Source: Dasypus novemcinctus (taxonomy: Eukaryota; Chordata; Mammalia; Cingulata; Dasypodidae). Taken from it: a stretch of DNA of 64,000 nt. Positions within the stretch are counted from its first letter, which is position 1, and every line of letters begins with the position of its first letter. The stretch is from assembly GCF_030445035.2 (NCBI RefSeq), contig NC_080673.1, positions 38,932,365 to 38,996,364 of the forward strand, given 5' to 3'. The position numbers were made by a program, and so were the translations under genes. The notes under the pieces were generated by a model. The model ran no database searches, had not been told where the DNA came from, and saw only the letters and a program-made list of their open reading frames with translations. This document shows, piece by piece, positions 44,870 to 56,287 of the stretch.

Positions 44870-47169
44870 AGGAATATTGCCTAGCTCATTCTATGATGCC
44901 AACAGTACTCTAATTCCTAAAGCAAAGAAACCACAAGAAAGGTGAATTACAGACTAATCTCTGTAATGAACCTAGACGTGAAAATCCTTAACAAAATACT
45001 TGCTAATCTTATTAAACAACACATTAAGTGAATTATACACCATGACCAAGTGGGTTTCATTCTTGGTATGCAAGGATGGTTCAGCATAAGAAAAGCAATG
45101 AATATAATACACCGTATAAACAGATTGAAGGGGAAAAATCACATGATCATACCTATAGATACAGAAAAAGCATTTGACAAAATACTGTGCACTTTCTTGA
45201 CAAAAACACTGCAAAAGATTGGAATAGTAGGAAACATTCTGAACACCATAAAGGGTAGATATGAAAAACCCACAGCTAACATCATTTACAATGGTGAAAT
45301 CCTAAAATCTTTCCCTCTAAAATCAGGAAAAGACAAGGATGCCCACTATCACCCTTTCTATTTAACATGGTCTTAGAAGGATTTGCTTGAGCACTGAGGC
45401 AAGAACCAGACATAAAAGGCATCCAAATTGGAAAGGAAGAAGTCAAAATTTCATTATTTGCAGATGACATGATCCTATACATAGAAAGCCCTAAGAAGTC
45501 TACAACAAAGCTTCTAGAACTTATAAATGAGTTCAGTAAAGTCACAGGTTATAAGATCAATGTGCAAAAATCAGTAGCATTTTTGTACATCAATAATGAG
45601 CAATCTCAGGAGGAAATATAGAAACAAATACCATTTACAATAATAAAAAAGACAAATACCTAAGAATATATTTAACTAAAGATGTAAAAGACTTATACAC
45701 AGAAAACTGCACAACACCGTTCAAGGAAATCAAAGAGGACCTAAATAAATGGAAGAATATTTCCTGTTCATGGATAGGAAGACTAAATATGATTAAGATG
45801 TCTATCCTACCAAAACTGATCTACACATTCAATGCAATCCCAATAAAAATCAACATATTATTTTTAATGAACTAGAAAAATTAACTATGAATTTTTTTTG
45901 GAAAGGAAAGAGGCCCCGAATAGCCAAAGACATATTGAAAAAGAAAAATGAAATTGGAGGAATCACACTACCTGACTTCAAAACATACTACAAAGCTATA
46001 GTAGTGAAAATGGCATGGTATTGCCCAAGAATAGACACACTGGCCAATGGAACCCAATTGAGAGTTTTGATATAGATCCTCATATATACAGTTATATGAT
46101 ATTTGATAAGGCCACCATGCCCGCTCAATTGGGAGAGAATGGCCTCTTCAACAAATGGTGCCTAGAGAACTGGATATCCATATGCGAAAGAATGAAAGTG
46201 GATTACCATCTCAAACCTTATACAAAAATCAACTCAAGATGGATCAAAGATCTAAATATAAGAGCCAAACCATAAAGACCTTGGAAAACAATGTAGGGAG
46301 GCATCTACAGGACCTTGTAATAGGAAATGACTTCATGAACTTCATACCCAAAGGACAAGCAGTGAAAGAACAAATAGATAATTGGGACCTCTACAAAATT
46401 AAAGCCTTTTGCACCTCAAAGGAGTTTGTCAAAAAGTGAAAAGACAGCCTACCCAATGGGAGAAAGTATTTGGTAACCATATATCTGATAGGAGACTAAT
46501 ATCCTGCATATATAAAGAACTCCAATATCTCAAAAATAAAAACACAAACAACCCATTTAAAAAATGGGCAAGAGATTTGAACAGAAGCTTCTCCAAGGAA
46601 GAAATACAAATGGCTAAAAAGCACAAGAAAAATTGCTCAAAATCACTAACTATTAGGGAAATGCAAGTCAAAACTACAGTGAGATACCATCTTACTCCCA
46701 TAAGACTGGTGGCTATCAAAAAAACAGAAGACTAAAAGTGTTGGAGAGGATGCAGAGGAATGGGAACACTCATCCATTGCTGGTGAGAATGCAGAAGGAT
46801 CCAGGCATTCTGGAAGACAGTTTGGCAGTTTCACAAAAACCTAGCTACAGCTTTGCCATAGGACCCAGCAATTCCTCTGCTGGGCATATACGCAAAGAAT
46901 TGAAATCAAGGACTCAAACAGGTATACGCACACCAGTGTTCATAGCAGCATTATTCACTGTTGCCAAAAATTAGAATCAGCCCACATTCTCATCAACAGA
47001 TGAATGGATAAATAAAATATGGTATATACATACAATGGAATACTACTCAGCTACAAGAAATAATACAGTATGAACACATGGGATAACACTGATGAATCTT
47101 GCAGACCTTAAGTTGAGTTAAGCAAGCCAGGCATTGAAGGACAAATACTACATGACTTCTCTGATATGA
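44870..47169 (+). pseudogene. L1-B ORF2, reverse transcriptase and C-terminal part
   Basis: It continues ORF2 after L1-C. A 108-codon frame at 45050-45376 has RT motifs '[20 protein letters not shown]' and '[12 protein letters not shown]' (catalytic Asp present). The '[16 protein letters not shown]' catalytic box follows near 45452-45495 in another frame. The C-terminal parts read '[20 protein letters not shown]' (45887), '[20 protein letters not shown]' (46130) and '[20 protein letters not shown]' (46415). Stops and shifts occur throughout. The stop at 47169 follows 'YYMTSLI'. Confidence 0.9.
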
Positions 47170-50166
47170 AAAAGGCAATCCAAGCAGTCTCAGAGAGCTA
47201 GAGTCTGGATGACAGGCTTAAAGGAAGTTGAGGGGAAGAGAAGGTTGTGAGCTGACACCTAACATGGCTGAAGTCTATGACAAGCTGGAGGTATTTGTAC
47301 AGGGAAGGGATAAGATGGGGCATAGGGATTCTTTTGGGTGGGGCTTTGCAGACTTGAGGAGGGCTAGGGATGGTTGGGAGGATGGGTCAGATGGCCCAAG
47401 GAATTGAGGAAGGGCAGGGGGGAACATTCGAACATGGGAGATTCTCAGGTATGTGGTTGAAACTATAATGTTGAGAAAACTCTTGAGAAAATATAAGGAA
47501 GGATTGCATGTTTAAGATGCTTAAGGGGAGGGGCATCTGGCACAGGGTAGGCTTCTAGGGAGTGTGTGAGTGCTCATTTTGTCTTAGTGTATTATATCAT
47601 TGGGTGGAGACCCATACAATGAGTGTGAAGGTGTACCCACCTCCTGGGGAGGCCTTTTGTTCTCAAACAGGGGGAACGATTGGTGACTACCAATAGGTTA
47701 GGGCAGTCTAGTATGTCAAGCCCTCAGCATTGTTGCAAGTACCTGTGAATCTGGTCCTTCAAGTAGTGAAGATTGACTTTCACTGTGGGCCCTGACAGGA
47801 GGGGAAGAGAGGTATAGAATAGAGGCAAGCAGGGTAAATAGGGGCAATGGAAGTGTTCCACAAGATCATGCAATGATGGATATAGGACATGTTAAATTAC
47901 ACCAAAAATGTAAAAAAGTCTATAGCCTAAAATGTAAACATAAGGTAACTAAAAATTTAGAAAATTGTGCAGTCTAAAATATACACCATAATGCAAACCA
48001 AAATGGAACCATGTTTGATAGCTATGTTTCAATATCTGTACATCAGCTGCAGCAAATAAAATATGAACATGTAAAAAGGTGATTGCTGGGGAAGGGGGAA
48101 AAGGGTTCGATGTTGGATATATGGGAGTCCCCTATATTGTATATGTGAATTACTGTGATCTAAAACTTTTTTAAAGACAGAATTAAAAATTAGAAAAAAA
48201 AAGGAAAGGATGTAGACACTGAGGAAGAAATGAATTTGCCTTGCCACTGTACATATAGGGCAACACCTATTGCACTGATGAAATGCAAAATGCCAAAAAC
48301 AAAGCTTCATTATATTTTTCATTTTTTAATACCCAATATATTTTTACTTTATTTTAGTTTTTCTAAATTAGTATGTCTTCTATTTCAAATCTTTAAATCC
48401 ATCACTATATTTCATTTTCCTATTAATTGAATTTGGCAATATATTAGGCTTCATTTTTGAAGAAGTTTTGGATCACAGAGAGTTTCAACTATGGCAGGGG
48501 TGGGACACTGGTGTGGGGTGTTATTGATGGGGGCACAGGGTTGGGAGGGATTTCTCCAAGGCATGTATATAGAGTACATAAAAATGTTCTGATACATGTT
48601 GGGTATTTTCATAGTAGTTACAGTTACAAATGACAACTGAGGGAGTGCTGAGTTCCTACTCAGGAGAGCTGTATCACATTCCCTAATGGAACAACAACAA
48701 TCCCCCAAGTGCAACAGCAAAGACCAATGAAGAATGATGGTCCAATGACAAGCCTTTGATACTGATGACTGTGCTTATAAGCCTGTGTGCCTGAAATATG
48801 AACTAGGTCTAGAGCTACAGGATGCCTAAGAGTTACCTCCTGAGAGGCACCATGTTGCTCAAATGTGGCCATTCTCTAAGCCAGACTCAGCATGTAAATG
48901 CATTACCTTCCCCCTAGCGTCGGACATGACTCCCGGGGATGAGCCTCCCTGGTGCCAAGGGATTACTACCAATCACTAACCGGTGATACAACTAGAAAGA
49001 GACCTTGAATAAAAGGGTCAACTCAGAGCAGCAGAGTATCTTAGCCTACATGAAAGACCATGTGCTAAAAACTGCTTTTTGACCTTGAATAAAAGGGGAA
49101 AATGGCAAAGACAAATGATTTATATGGCTAAGAGTCTTCAAAAAGAGTCAGGAGGTCAACAGATGGGTCATGCTTACACATGCCTCTGCAGGACTCCAGA
49201 GACAGCCAAAGCATATACAACCCCAGGTACTGGTTCTCCTGAGGGCTATGGAGAGCCACAGGTTCTATGGTCATGACAGATGGCTCTGCAGTTCAGTGCC
49301 ATGTCAGTGGGCCCTACTTTGGAATTTGTGTCCCTGAGTGTGATGGAGTTGGTCTTAGATGTGACTTTTCTATACATGCCTCTTCTGTCACTTTTACAAA
49401 ACCTGTGGTTGGCACTGGGGTTGGAGTATACTCAGTAGACTTGAATCCCTGGACTGTCCATGTACCAGCTGGGCACTGAGCCTCAGCAAAGTTGCAACTC
49501 CCACTGTCTGGGTTGTTGAACTTACCCACATCAGCTAACAGGGAGGTGAAGATGGTCAACCACCACACCAGGGAACTGAGAGTGACTACAACTGCAAGCA
49601 GGAGAATTGCATCCATCATCCATGTGGAATCTAAGCCCCCTCTCGATAGAGAAGTGGAGAGGACATCACCATCCCAGGGTCCACAAGATGGAGGAATAAA
49701 ATATGGATTAGAGCGGACTTACTGATATTTTAGTATAGAACTATTGTGACTAGTAATGGAAGAAATTGTATCATTGATGTGAAGAAAGTGGCCATGGTAG
49801 TTCCTGAGGGCAGGGAGAGGGAAGAAGAGATGTGATGTGGGGACTTGGACTTGTTCTAAATGATATTGCAGGGACAGTTGCTGGACATTATATATCCTGC
49901 CATAACCCACTAAATGTACTGGGGGAGAGTGTAAACTATAATGTAAACTAATATCCATGTGGTGCACCAGTGCTCCAAAATGTATTCACCAAGGGCAATG
50001 AATGTGCCACAATGATAAAGAGGTTACTGATGTGGGAGGAGTGGGGTGGGGGTGTGGGGGGTTTGGGGGAACCTCTTATGTTTTTTAATGTAATGTTTTG
50101 TGTGATCTATTAACTTTTAAAGAAGATAATTTAAAAATAAAATTAAAAATAAATACATACATAAAA
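47170..50166 (+). other. L1-B 3' UTR, about 3.0 kb
   Basis: Collinear with the L1-A and L1-C 3' UTRs. A G-rich tract at about 50035-50072 precedes the A-rich end. An antisense frame of 101 codons lies at 49314-49619, in the position homologous to that in L1-A. Confidence 0.85.
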
Positions 50167-50181
50167 TAAAATGCTCTATCA

Positions 50182-51522
50182 TGATCAAGTAATATTTAGT
50201 CCAGGGATGTAAGAAGGGCTGACTATTAGAAAATGTACTAATTTTCTAAAAGACACCAACGTATTAAAGGAGTGTTATCTGATTCAAAAAACGATAAAAT
50301 CCAACATTTAGTCATTCATGATTTAAATTCTTGGTAACGAAGCAGAAAAGGAAATTCTTTAAACTGAAGAAGAATCTCTATCAAGATCTTGCATCAAACA
50401 GCATACTCAGTTATAAAACAGTACATCCAGTCCCATTAAATAATTGAGAACAAAATGCTCCTTAATCACCGCTGCTATTCAGTCTTGTATTAAGGGTACT
50501 GTCCAATGCAATTAGCAAAAAATAAAAAGAAAGAGAAAGAAAAATCTGTAGGAATTACAAAGGAACACTCAAAGCTCTACCCTCCTATTCAGTTGCCTTC
50601 TTTTTATCTGTCCCACCTCATCCAAAATGTACCCTTACATCTTCCTGAAGAATCAAGTCCCCACTCCCTGCTGCTTTGAATCAAATACAACTCTCCTCTA
50701 ATTATCACACAGAGAGGAAAGTGGCTAATTTCACACTCCACGGTGTGAGGGAGGAAAGATATCAAAGCAATCTCCATTCTGATTTGTAGTTTGATTTTTC
50801 TATAAGAAGTTAAGTTTTTGATACATCACATATAGTGAAAATTAGCTTTCTCCTGAAGCTCTAATCAAGACTACAAATAAGAATTTTCTTCAATAATATT
50901 ACCTTGTCCTTATTTGTCTTATTCCGAACTCTGGATTATAGTAAAAAATCCTGGCAAAGTTCTCCATGACAATCACCTTTGCCTAATTCCTATGATTTTT
51001 TCCTAATTGGCAGGCAGAGATTACCCTACTAAAAACATGATTATCTCAAAATATCTGTTCTTGAAAAATGTGATCAAATATTCTTTGATCCAGCAATTAT
51101 ATTTGTAGGAATTTCTTTTAGGGAAATTATCAGATGTTGTACAAGGATATCTATCACAGCATTATTTACAGTAGTAAAAATTTTCAAGCAATGTAAATGT
51201 TTAACAATATGGAACTGATTAAATTATAGGCCCTTTAATCTCATGAAACATTTTGCAGTCAATAAAAAATCATGTAGGAAAATATTTGCAGACATGACAA
51301 AAATATTCTTGATATCTTCCTAAGTGAAAAAGCGGGCTACAGAATCTCATTTGATAAATGTTACTGTTGTTTTAGTGATAGCTACTTGCCTGGGAAATGT
51401 ACTGAAAAAAACTGCAACAAAAGTGTTAATTTGGTTATCTCTGGATGGTTCAACTATGGTATTTCTGCATTGTTTTTTATTTTGCTTTGTGCTCTTCTAT
51501 GTGTTCCAGGTGAAAAAGAAAA
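50182..51522 (+). mobile_element. Old L1M, RT region to 3' end
   Basis: It resumes right after the L1-B duplication with 'HDQVIFSPGM' type RT sequence ('atcatgatcaagtaatattt'), the position expected after 34466-35815. The later part (from about 51060) has the old L1ME 3' end: 'gatccagcaattatatttgt', 'ttatttacagtagtaaaaat', 'aagtgaaaaagcgggctaca' and 'ttggttatctctggatggtt'. The open frames at 51324-51673 are 3' UTR noise. 50570-50900 is unclear. Confidence 0.7.
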
Positions 51523-52045
51523 TGTAGTCTCTGACAGCTGTCAGCTGGGAGCTGGACTGATTCTAAAGCCGGACGATCATGTTCTGCTGGACAATCATGT
51601 TCTCCTGATGAACATAAACAATTTCATGATGCACCAAGATGGTGTGACCTTCATCTGTGGCCATATGAAGTGAGACAGACATGTGTAAACATTTCTGAGC
51701 TCAGACAAAAGAAAGAACACTGTGGGAACTACACACAGCCAAACATGAATGGTTGCAGCTTTCTTGCTTATTACAGCCTTAGCCCACTCTACTTCCCCAC
51801 CTCCTAGATCAAAATCCTCACCCAAGAATTTCCCTTTTCCCATTTTCTGACAGCATCCAACTCAGAGTAAAACCACACATCCTTGACCCTCCCCGAAATC
51901 ACCTAAAATGAGCTTAATCCTATAAGGAGCCCCTATAACACCTTCTTCCTTAGCCAGCCTCTGAATCCCAGAGGTCTCTCACCACAGCAAGATCAATAAA
52001 TCTAACTTTGTTTTACTACACATGAGTTTCTGATGGTCTTTAGCC
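51523..52045 (+). mobile_element. Candidate solo LTR, family not recognised
   Basis: The block abuts the old L1M 3' end and begins TGTAGTCTCTGACAG. It has a TATA-like 'cctataaggagcccctataa' stretch at about 51920-51940 and a polyadenylation signal 'gatcaataaatctaactttg' at about 51990, an LTR-like arrangement. The right end (a CA near 52045-52071) and a target duplication could not be fixed. A decayed non-LTR element is possible. Confidence 0.4.
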
Positions 52046-52294
52046 AATGAAGGGCATTGGCATAAGTTTTATGCATGGAGCATGCATTATACTGTAATTG
52101 AAGAAAAATATTATTTGATATTAAATAATTTCCATATGTTAACATCTCAAGAGACCCAACCTCCAAGAGAGGTATAGACTCTTAGCTGCCACTGTCCTTG
52201 TCTTTCCAACCAGTCTTCAAATCAATCACATGATCTTAGCTACTCAAGTCTCATAGCAATTGAATGTGCTTCACAAATATGTAGAACTAATTTT
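52046..52294. other. Unassigned intergenic sequence
   Basis: No feature recognised. Confidence 0.5.
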
Positions 52295-52485
52295 CTCAGC
52301 AGTGGGACTATTGACCTTTGAGCCAGATAATTCTTTATTATAGGTTAATATCCTATATATTGTAGGGTGTTAACCCACTAAATGCCAGCAGTAACCACTC
52401 CCAAGTCATGACTACCAAAAATGTCTCCAGACAATTTCCCCTGTTGGGGGCTCCATAGTCAAATCTCCATGAGAACTACTGATCT
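52295..52485 (-). repeat. MER20 (hAT-Charlie MITE), antisense
   Basis: The plus strand reads the antisense MER20 order: 'gtgggactattgacctttga', 'gccagataattctttattat', 'gtagggtgttaacccactaa', 'tgccagcagtaaccactccc', 'aaaaatgtctccagacaatt' and 'ctccatgagaactactg'. MER20 is a short non-autonomous DNA transposon of placental mammals. Confidence 0.75.
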
Positions 52486-52504
52486 AGAGAAGAGCAATGC
52501 AAAC

Positions 52505-52760
52505 AGGTAAGATCCTGGGTGAGTTATTAAGAGGCCTAGGGTTGGTTTTCTCTCTGCCTCTTGGCCATGGATTCTTCATCTTTGAGATGTAAATAGTTAT
52601 TCTTGCCCTACCTACCTATACCTCAAGGGGATAGTGTGAAGAATTGAGAAGAAAGATGTATACAGACTTTGAAAGTCACTAAAGAGCTAACTCTTTAAAC
52701 AATAAAGTGTTATGGAGTGCCTGCTGAGTACTATGTACATATGAGATGTTAGAATACTAT
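52505..52760 (+). repeat. MIR SINE
   Basis: Consensus order is visible: 'ctgggtgagttatta', 'tttctctctgcctcttgg', 'ttcttcatctttgagatgta', 'ctacctacctatacctcaag' and 'ggatagtgtgaagaattgag'. Diverged. Confidence 0.6.
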
Positions 52761-54159
52761 CAAAGGATTCCAACTGAAAAGGCACTGAGTCTGATTGTCT
52801 GTGCACAGAGAAATGACAGGATGGAGCTATGGATCATATAAAATATAGCAACAATTTTCTCAGAAATAGTCACATAATTAAGGTAAATATATTTGTTTTA
52901 TTTGGATTTTTCCAAAGTAGCTTAGTAGAGAGAATCAATTTTCAGGTAAGAAATAAGAAAAATCAAATTATTTGTCCTAAAAGCAATCCTTCATAGAGGT
53001 TTCTAAGGCTTGGCCTCAATTCTAAAGCAGAACAGCACTCAGGTAGCTCTGACTCATTTTTTCCTGATTTACTGAATCAGTAGAGGGAGGAAAGAAAATA
53101 AGCAAAGAGAAACTTACACATGATGTTAATGTGTACTTATATTTCGGGAAAAAATCATTTCTGGAGCTTATGAATGAATTAGAATAATAGCGCAATGGCC
53201 AAAAATGGAGAAATCTGGGGCCACAAAATAATAATCTTAATTGCTTTTAGTTAAGGGAAGCATGACAGCAAAAATGTTAGATGTAAAGATGACTCTTCTA
53301 ATACAAGTGGTTTATTAATGAGTTCCTTTAATATTTTTAAAAGGTCTTCTAAATAATGAGGTTGGACTTGGAGTCGTAATGAAATGGAGACTAGAAGAGT
53401 GTACTTTCTCATAATGTTTTTTTTCTAAACACTTCGGTTTTTATTTTTCTTCTCTATTTTCTGAAAAATAGAAATCAGCTGTTTTCATTTACAAATATTT
53501 TATTGAAGTGCATTATGAGGGACGTTTATAACCAGCTCTCCAACAACCCGTTGGAATACTGGCCCGTCTTTGCAACGGATCAGATGTTTCTGATCTCACA
53601 TTTTAAAATGTAAAAACGGAACTGGTCTGGGGTTGTAAATAAGGTTTCACAGAACTGAGAGGCCAAGATTAAAATATTTCTCCTGCATGGTTTTTAAATT
53701 CAGTCTTTACTATAGTAAAAAAGACAGCTCAAAAATAGACTCAAAGAATTGAAATATGTTACATTTGAGTCATATAGACTCCAGGGACCACCTGGTCCCA
53801 GAAGGTAATTGTTAGCACTTTCAAGGGTTCTGTTTACATTGCAGTTAATTAGAAAAGCAAGCTTTGGGGAGCAGACAGCCTGCTCAGTGACCACCTTGGT
53901 GCACGGTGCTACCCTAAAGCTCACAGCAGCACAGTTTCCCGGCTGTCCCCACCCCTGAGCCACTCCAGGTCTCCACACCTCACAGAAACTGCTCCCCAGC
54001 ACTGGAATCATTTCCTTCTTTTTCATTCCCTGTTAAAATTTCACATTTTCTCCTATAGAAGTAGCTGGCAAGGATTACAAAATAAACGAAATAAGGAGAA
54101 AAAAGATCTGCGATGATTTCTACAGGTTTCACAATAGTTTGTAGGAAAAATACTCATTT
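52761..54159. other. Unassigned intergenic sequence
   Basis: No repeat family, exon or RNA gene recognised. A minus-strand open frame at 53700-54026 shows no family features. Confidence 0.5.
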
Positions 54160-54171
54160 AAAAACTTTTCT

Positions 54172-54572
54172 GGGAAACGGACTTTGGCCCAGTGGTTAGG
54201 GCGTCTGTCTACCACATGGGAGGTCTGCGGTTCAAGCCCCGGGCCTCCTTGACCCGTGTGGAGCTGGCCCATGCGCAGTGCTGATGCACGCAAGGAGTGC
54301 TGTACTACACAGGGGTGTCCCCCGCGTAGGGCAGCCCCACGCGCAAGGAGTGCGCCCATAAGGAGAGCCGCCCAGCGCGAAGGAGGGAGCAGCCTGCCGA
54401 GGAATGGCGCCGCCCACACTTCCCCTGCTGCTGACGACAACAGAAGCGGACAGAGAAATAAGACGCAGCAAAAAGACACAGAAAACAGACAACCAGGGGA
54501 GGGGAGGGGAATTTAAAAAAAAAAAAAAAAAAAAGGTAACCATTTAAAAAATAAAAAATAAAATAAATAAAT
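54172..54572 (+). mobile_element. Long DAS SINE, 12-bp TSD, intact Pol III boxes
   Basis: Flanked by AAAAACTTTTCT at 54160-54171 and 54573-54584. It starts 'gggaaacggactttggccca'. The A box TGGCCCAGTGG (54186-54196) and B box GGTTCAAGCC (54229-54238) both match the tRNA-type Pol III consensus. The GC-rich body follows, then 'gacgacaacagaagcggaca' and a 20-A run plus AAAT-type tail. It has the best preserved internal promoter of the DAS copies here, so it is likely the youngest. No stretch of four T lies within the body. Confidence 0.92.
54186..54238 (+). promoter_or_regulatory. Internal Pol III promoter (A and B boxes) of the DAS SINE
   Basis: The A box TGGCCCAGTGG fits TRGYNNARNNG and the B box GGTTCAAGCC fits GGTTCRANNC. 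The 32-bp gap between them is within the tRNA range. Confidence 0.8.
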
Positions 54573-54584
54573 AAAAACTTTTCT

Positions 54585-55260
54585 ATCTAAATAGAAAACA
54601 TTTAACAATAATCTGACCTAGTTTTAGCCATCTTCCTTTCTTTCCCCTACCCCCACCTCTTTTTTTAAAGAACACTCTTGTTTGCTAACAAGTCTTTTCT
54701 GTTGGGATTGTAGATGATATGGGGGGTCCATCTTCAACAAGTTGCACTTGAAACTTTGAACTCCAGAATTGTTTCAGTTGGAATTATTTTCAAACCGGAT
54801 GCACCTTATTTATGTTCCAAATAAAAGGTAACGAGAAGTAAGCCAATGTGCTTTTATAGATGCATCCTTGTCCTAGTATTTTACTCATGTCTATCTTTAT
54901 GTTTATCTCTCCACAGAGCATGCACTTCTCATGGCACAGAGTCATCACACTGGGGGATGAGGGACTTTAGGAGAATTCTAAAAACGTATTCCTCATCATA
55001 AGGATGATTAAATAATGGAAAAGAAGAGGCAAGGCATTCTCTTCTTCTGGAAGTCAGCAAAAACAGTAGAGTCTTGTGTAACTGGCAAGGTTTGCATGCA
55101 TTTCCCTGGCTAAATGATCCCTTCTGGAAGCCCCTGCTTACCTTGGAACTACCTTAGAAAACTTAACAGAGAAAAAGCAAGGTTGTCCCACTCCTCTGAT
55201 ATTTAAGAGAACCTTTTAGCTGCTTGTAATTTTAATCACTCACAGCGACATAAATTTCAC
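54585..55260. other. Unassigned intergenic sequence
   Basis: No feature recognised. Confidence 0.5.
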
Positions 55261-55441
55261 TAGACCATGGATTATCAACCTGTCCATACAATAAAATAGC
55301 CTGGGGAGCTTTTAAAAAGTCCCCTTGTCTATGCCCTAGACATTCTGATTTAATTAGTCTGGGGCAGGCCTGTGTCATCTGTATTTTTTTAGAAGCTTCC
55401 TAGGTGACTCTTGGGTTTCCCCCAGATTGAGAACCACTGGA
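55261..55441 (+). repeat. MER5A (hAT-Charlie MITE)
   Basis: 'ggattatcaacctgtccata', 'tagcctggggagcttttaaa', 'gacattctgatttaattagt', 'ctggggcaggcctgtg', 'cttcctaggtgactct' and 'attgagaaccactgg' follow the MER5A consensus end to end. The terminal repeats are diverged. Confidence 0.85.
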
Positions 55442-56287
55442 TTTAACTCTTACTCCATCTCTTACCTACTGAATTAGGAGTTCTTAGGGTAAGTCCCTGG
55501 GAATCCGTATTTGCCAAGCCCAGTCAGAGACATCAGCAAAGAATTCTCAGATCTGATATTTATTAGTGCCTCGCCATAATCCTGAGCGGTGGGCCATGAG
55601 GATGTTTTCTCTTTTATGCAGATGATGAATCCGTGGCTCAATGAAGTTAGAGGACTCACCTTGGTTCACAGAGTCAGCAGTGACAACCTAGATCACGATT
55701 TCTGCCTCAGAACCCCAACCCTGCTGCTGCTTAATACATAAAATGTTAACCATGTAGGCGTGTGCTAGACTAGTCCTTGGAAAGCTTCTTAATAAGTGTT
55801 TCACTTTTCCATTATATTTCTAAATTTTGTTTGTTTTTGCTGGGTGGCAGAGATTTCCTTTGGTTCAATCAACAGAGTTTCTAATATTGTGCAGCCCCTA
55901 AACATTTCCTAGCCCCTTTCAAACTTTAATTTTTCTTGTTCACAATACCTAGCATACTGTAGATTTTATCATGTCTGTCCCCAGGACGAGAGGAGATGGG
56001 TTGGTCACTGATCAACTCCCAGCATACTATGGAAGAACCTCAGGAAGTATTTCTCTTCTGCTGTTGCACTAGCTTTACATTTTTATAACGAATTCACCAA
56101 TGACAAGCAGCAGCCTTTTGCTCTTTACCTCAGTGAAAGAGCACCAATGAGAGACAATACCAATGAAAAATGTTGCAAGAATGTATAACCTTTCTTGATA
56201 CATATTTAAACCATGCTTCCTTTTCCTATCATTTATTGGGCCCTAGAGATCGACTTCCTCCAGAAAAAAGCTCCATACAACATAGTT
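55442..56287. other. Unassigned intergenic sequence
   Basis: No feature recognised. Confidence 0.5.

Larger units (their letters stand above)
35831..50166 (+). mobile_element. L1-B: full-length L1 (about 9.6 kb) split by L1-C
   Basis: Flanked by TAAAATGCTATATTA (35816-35830) and TAAAATGCTCTATCA (50167-50181), a 15-bp target duplication with two mismatches. It starts 'gaggcagagcaagatgacgt'. The order is 5' UTR 35831-37663, ORF1 37664 to about 38580, ORF2 38635-40124 plus 44870-47169, and 3' UTR 47170-50166. L1-C and one copy of its target duplication occupy 40125-44869. The mismatched duplication suggests greater age than L1-A and L1-C, whose duplications are perfect. Confidence 0.92.
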
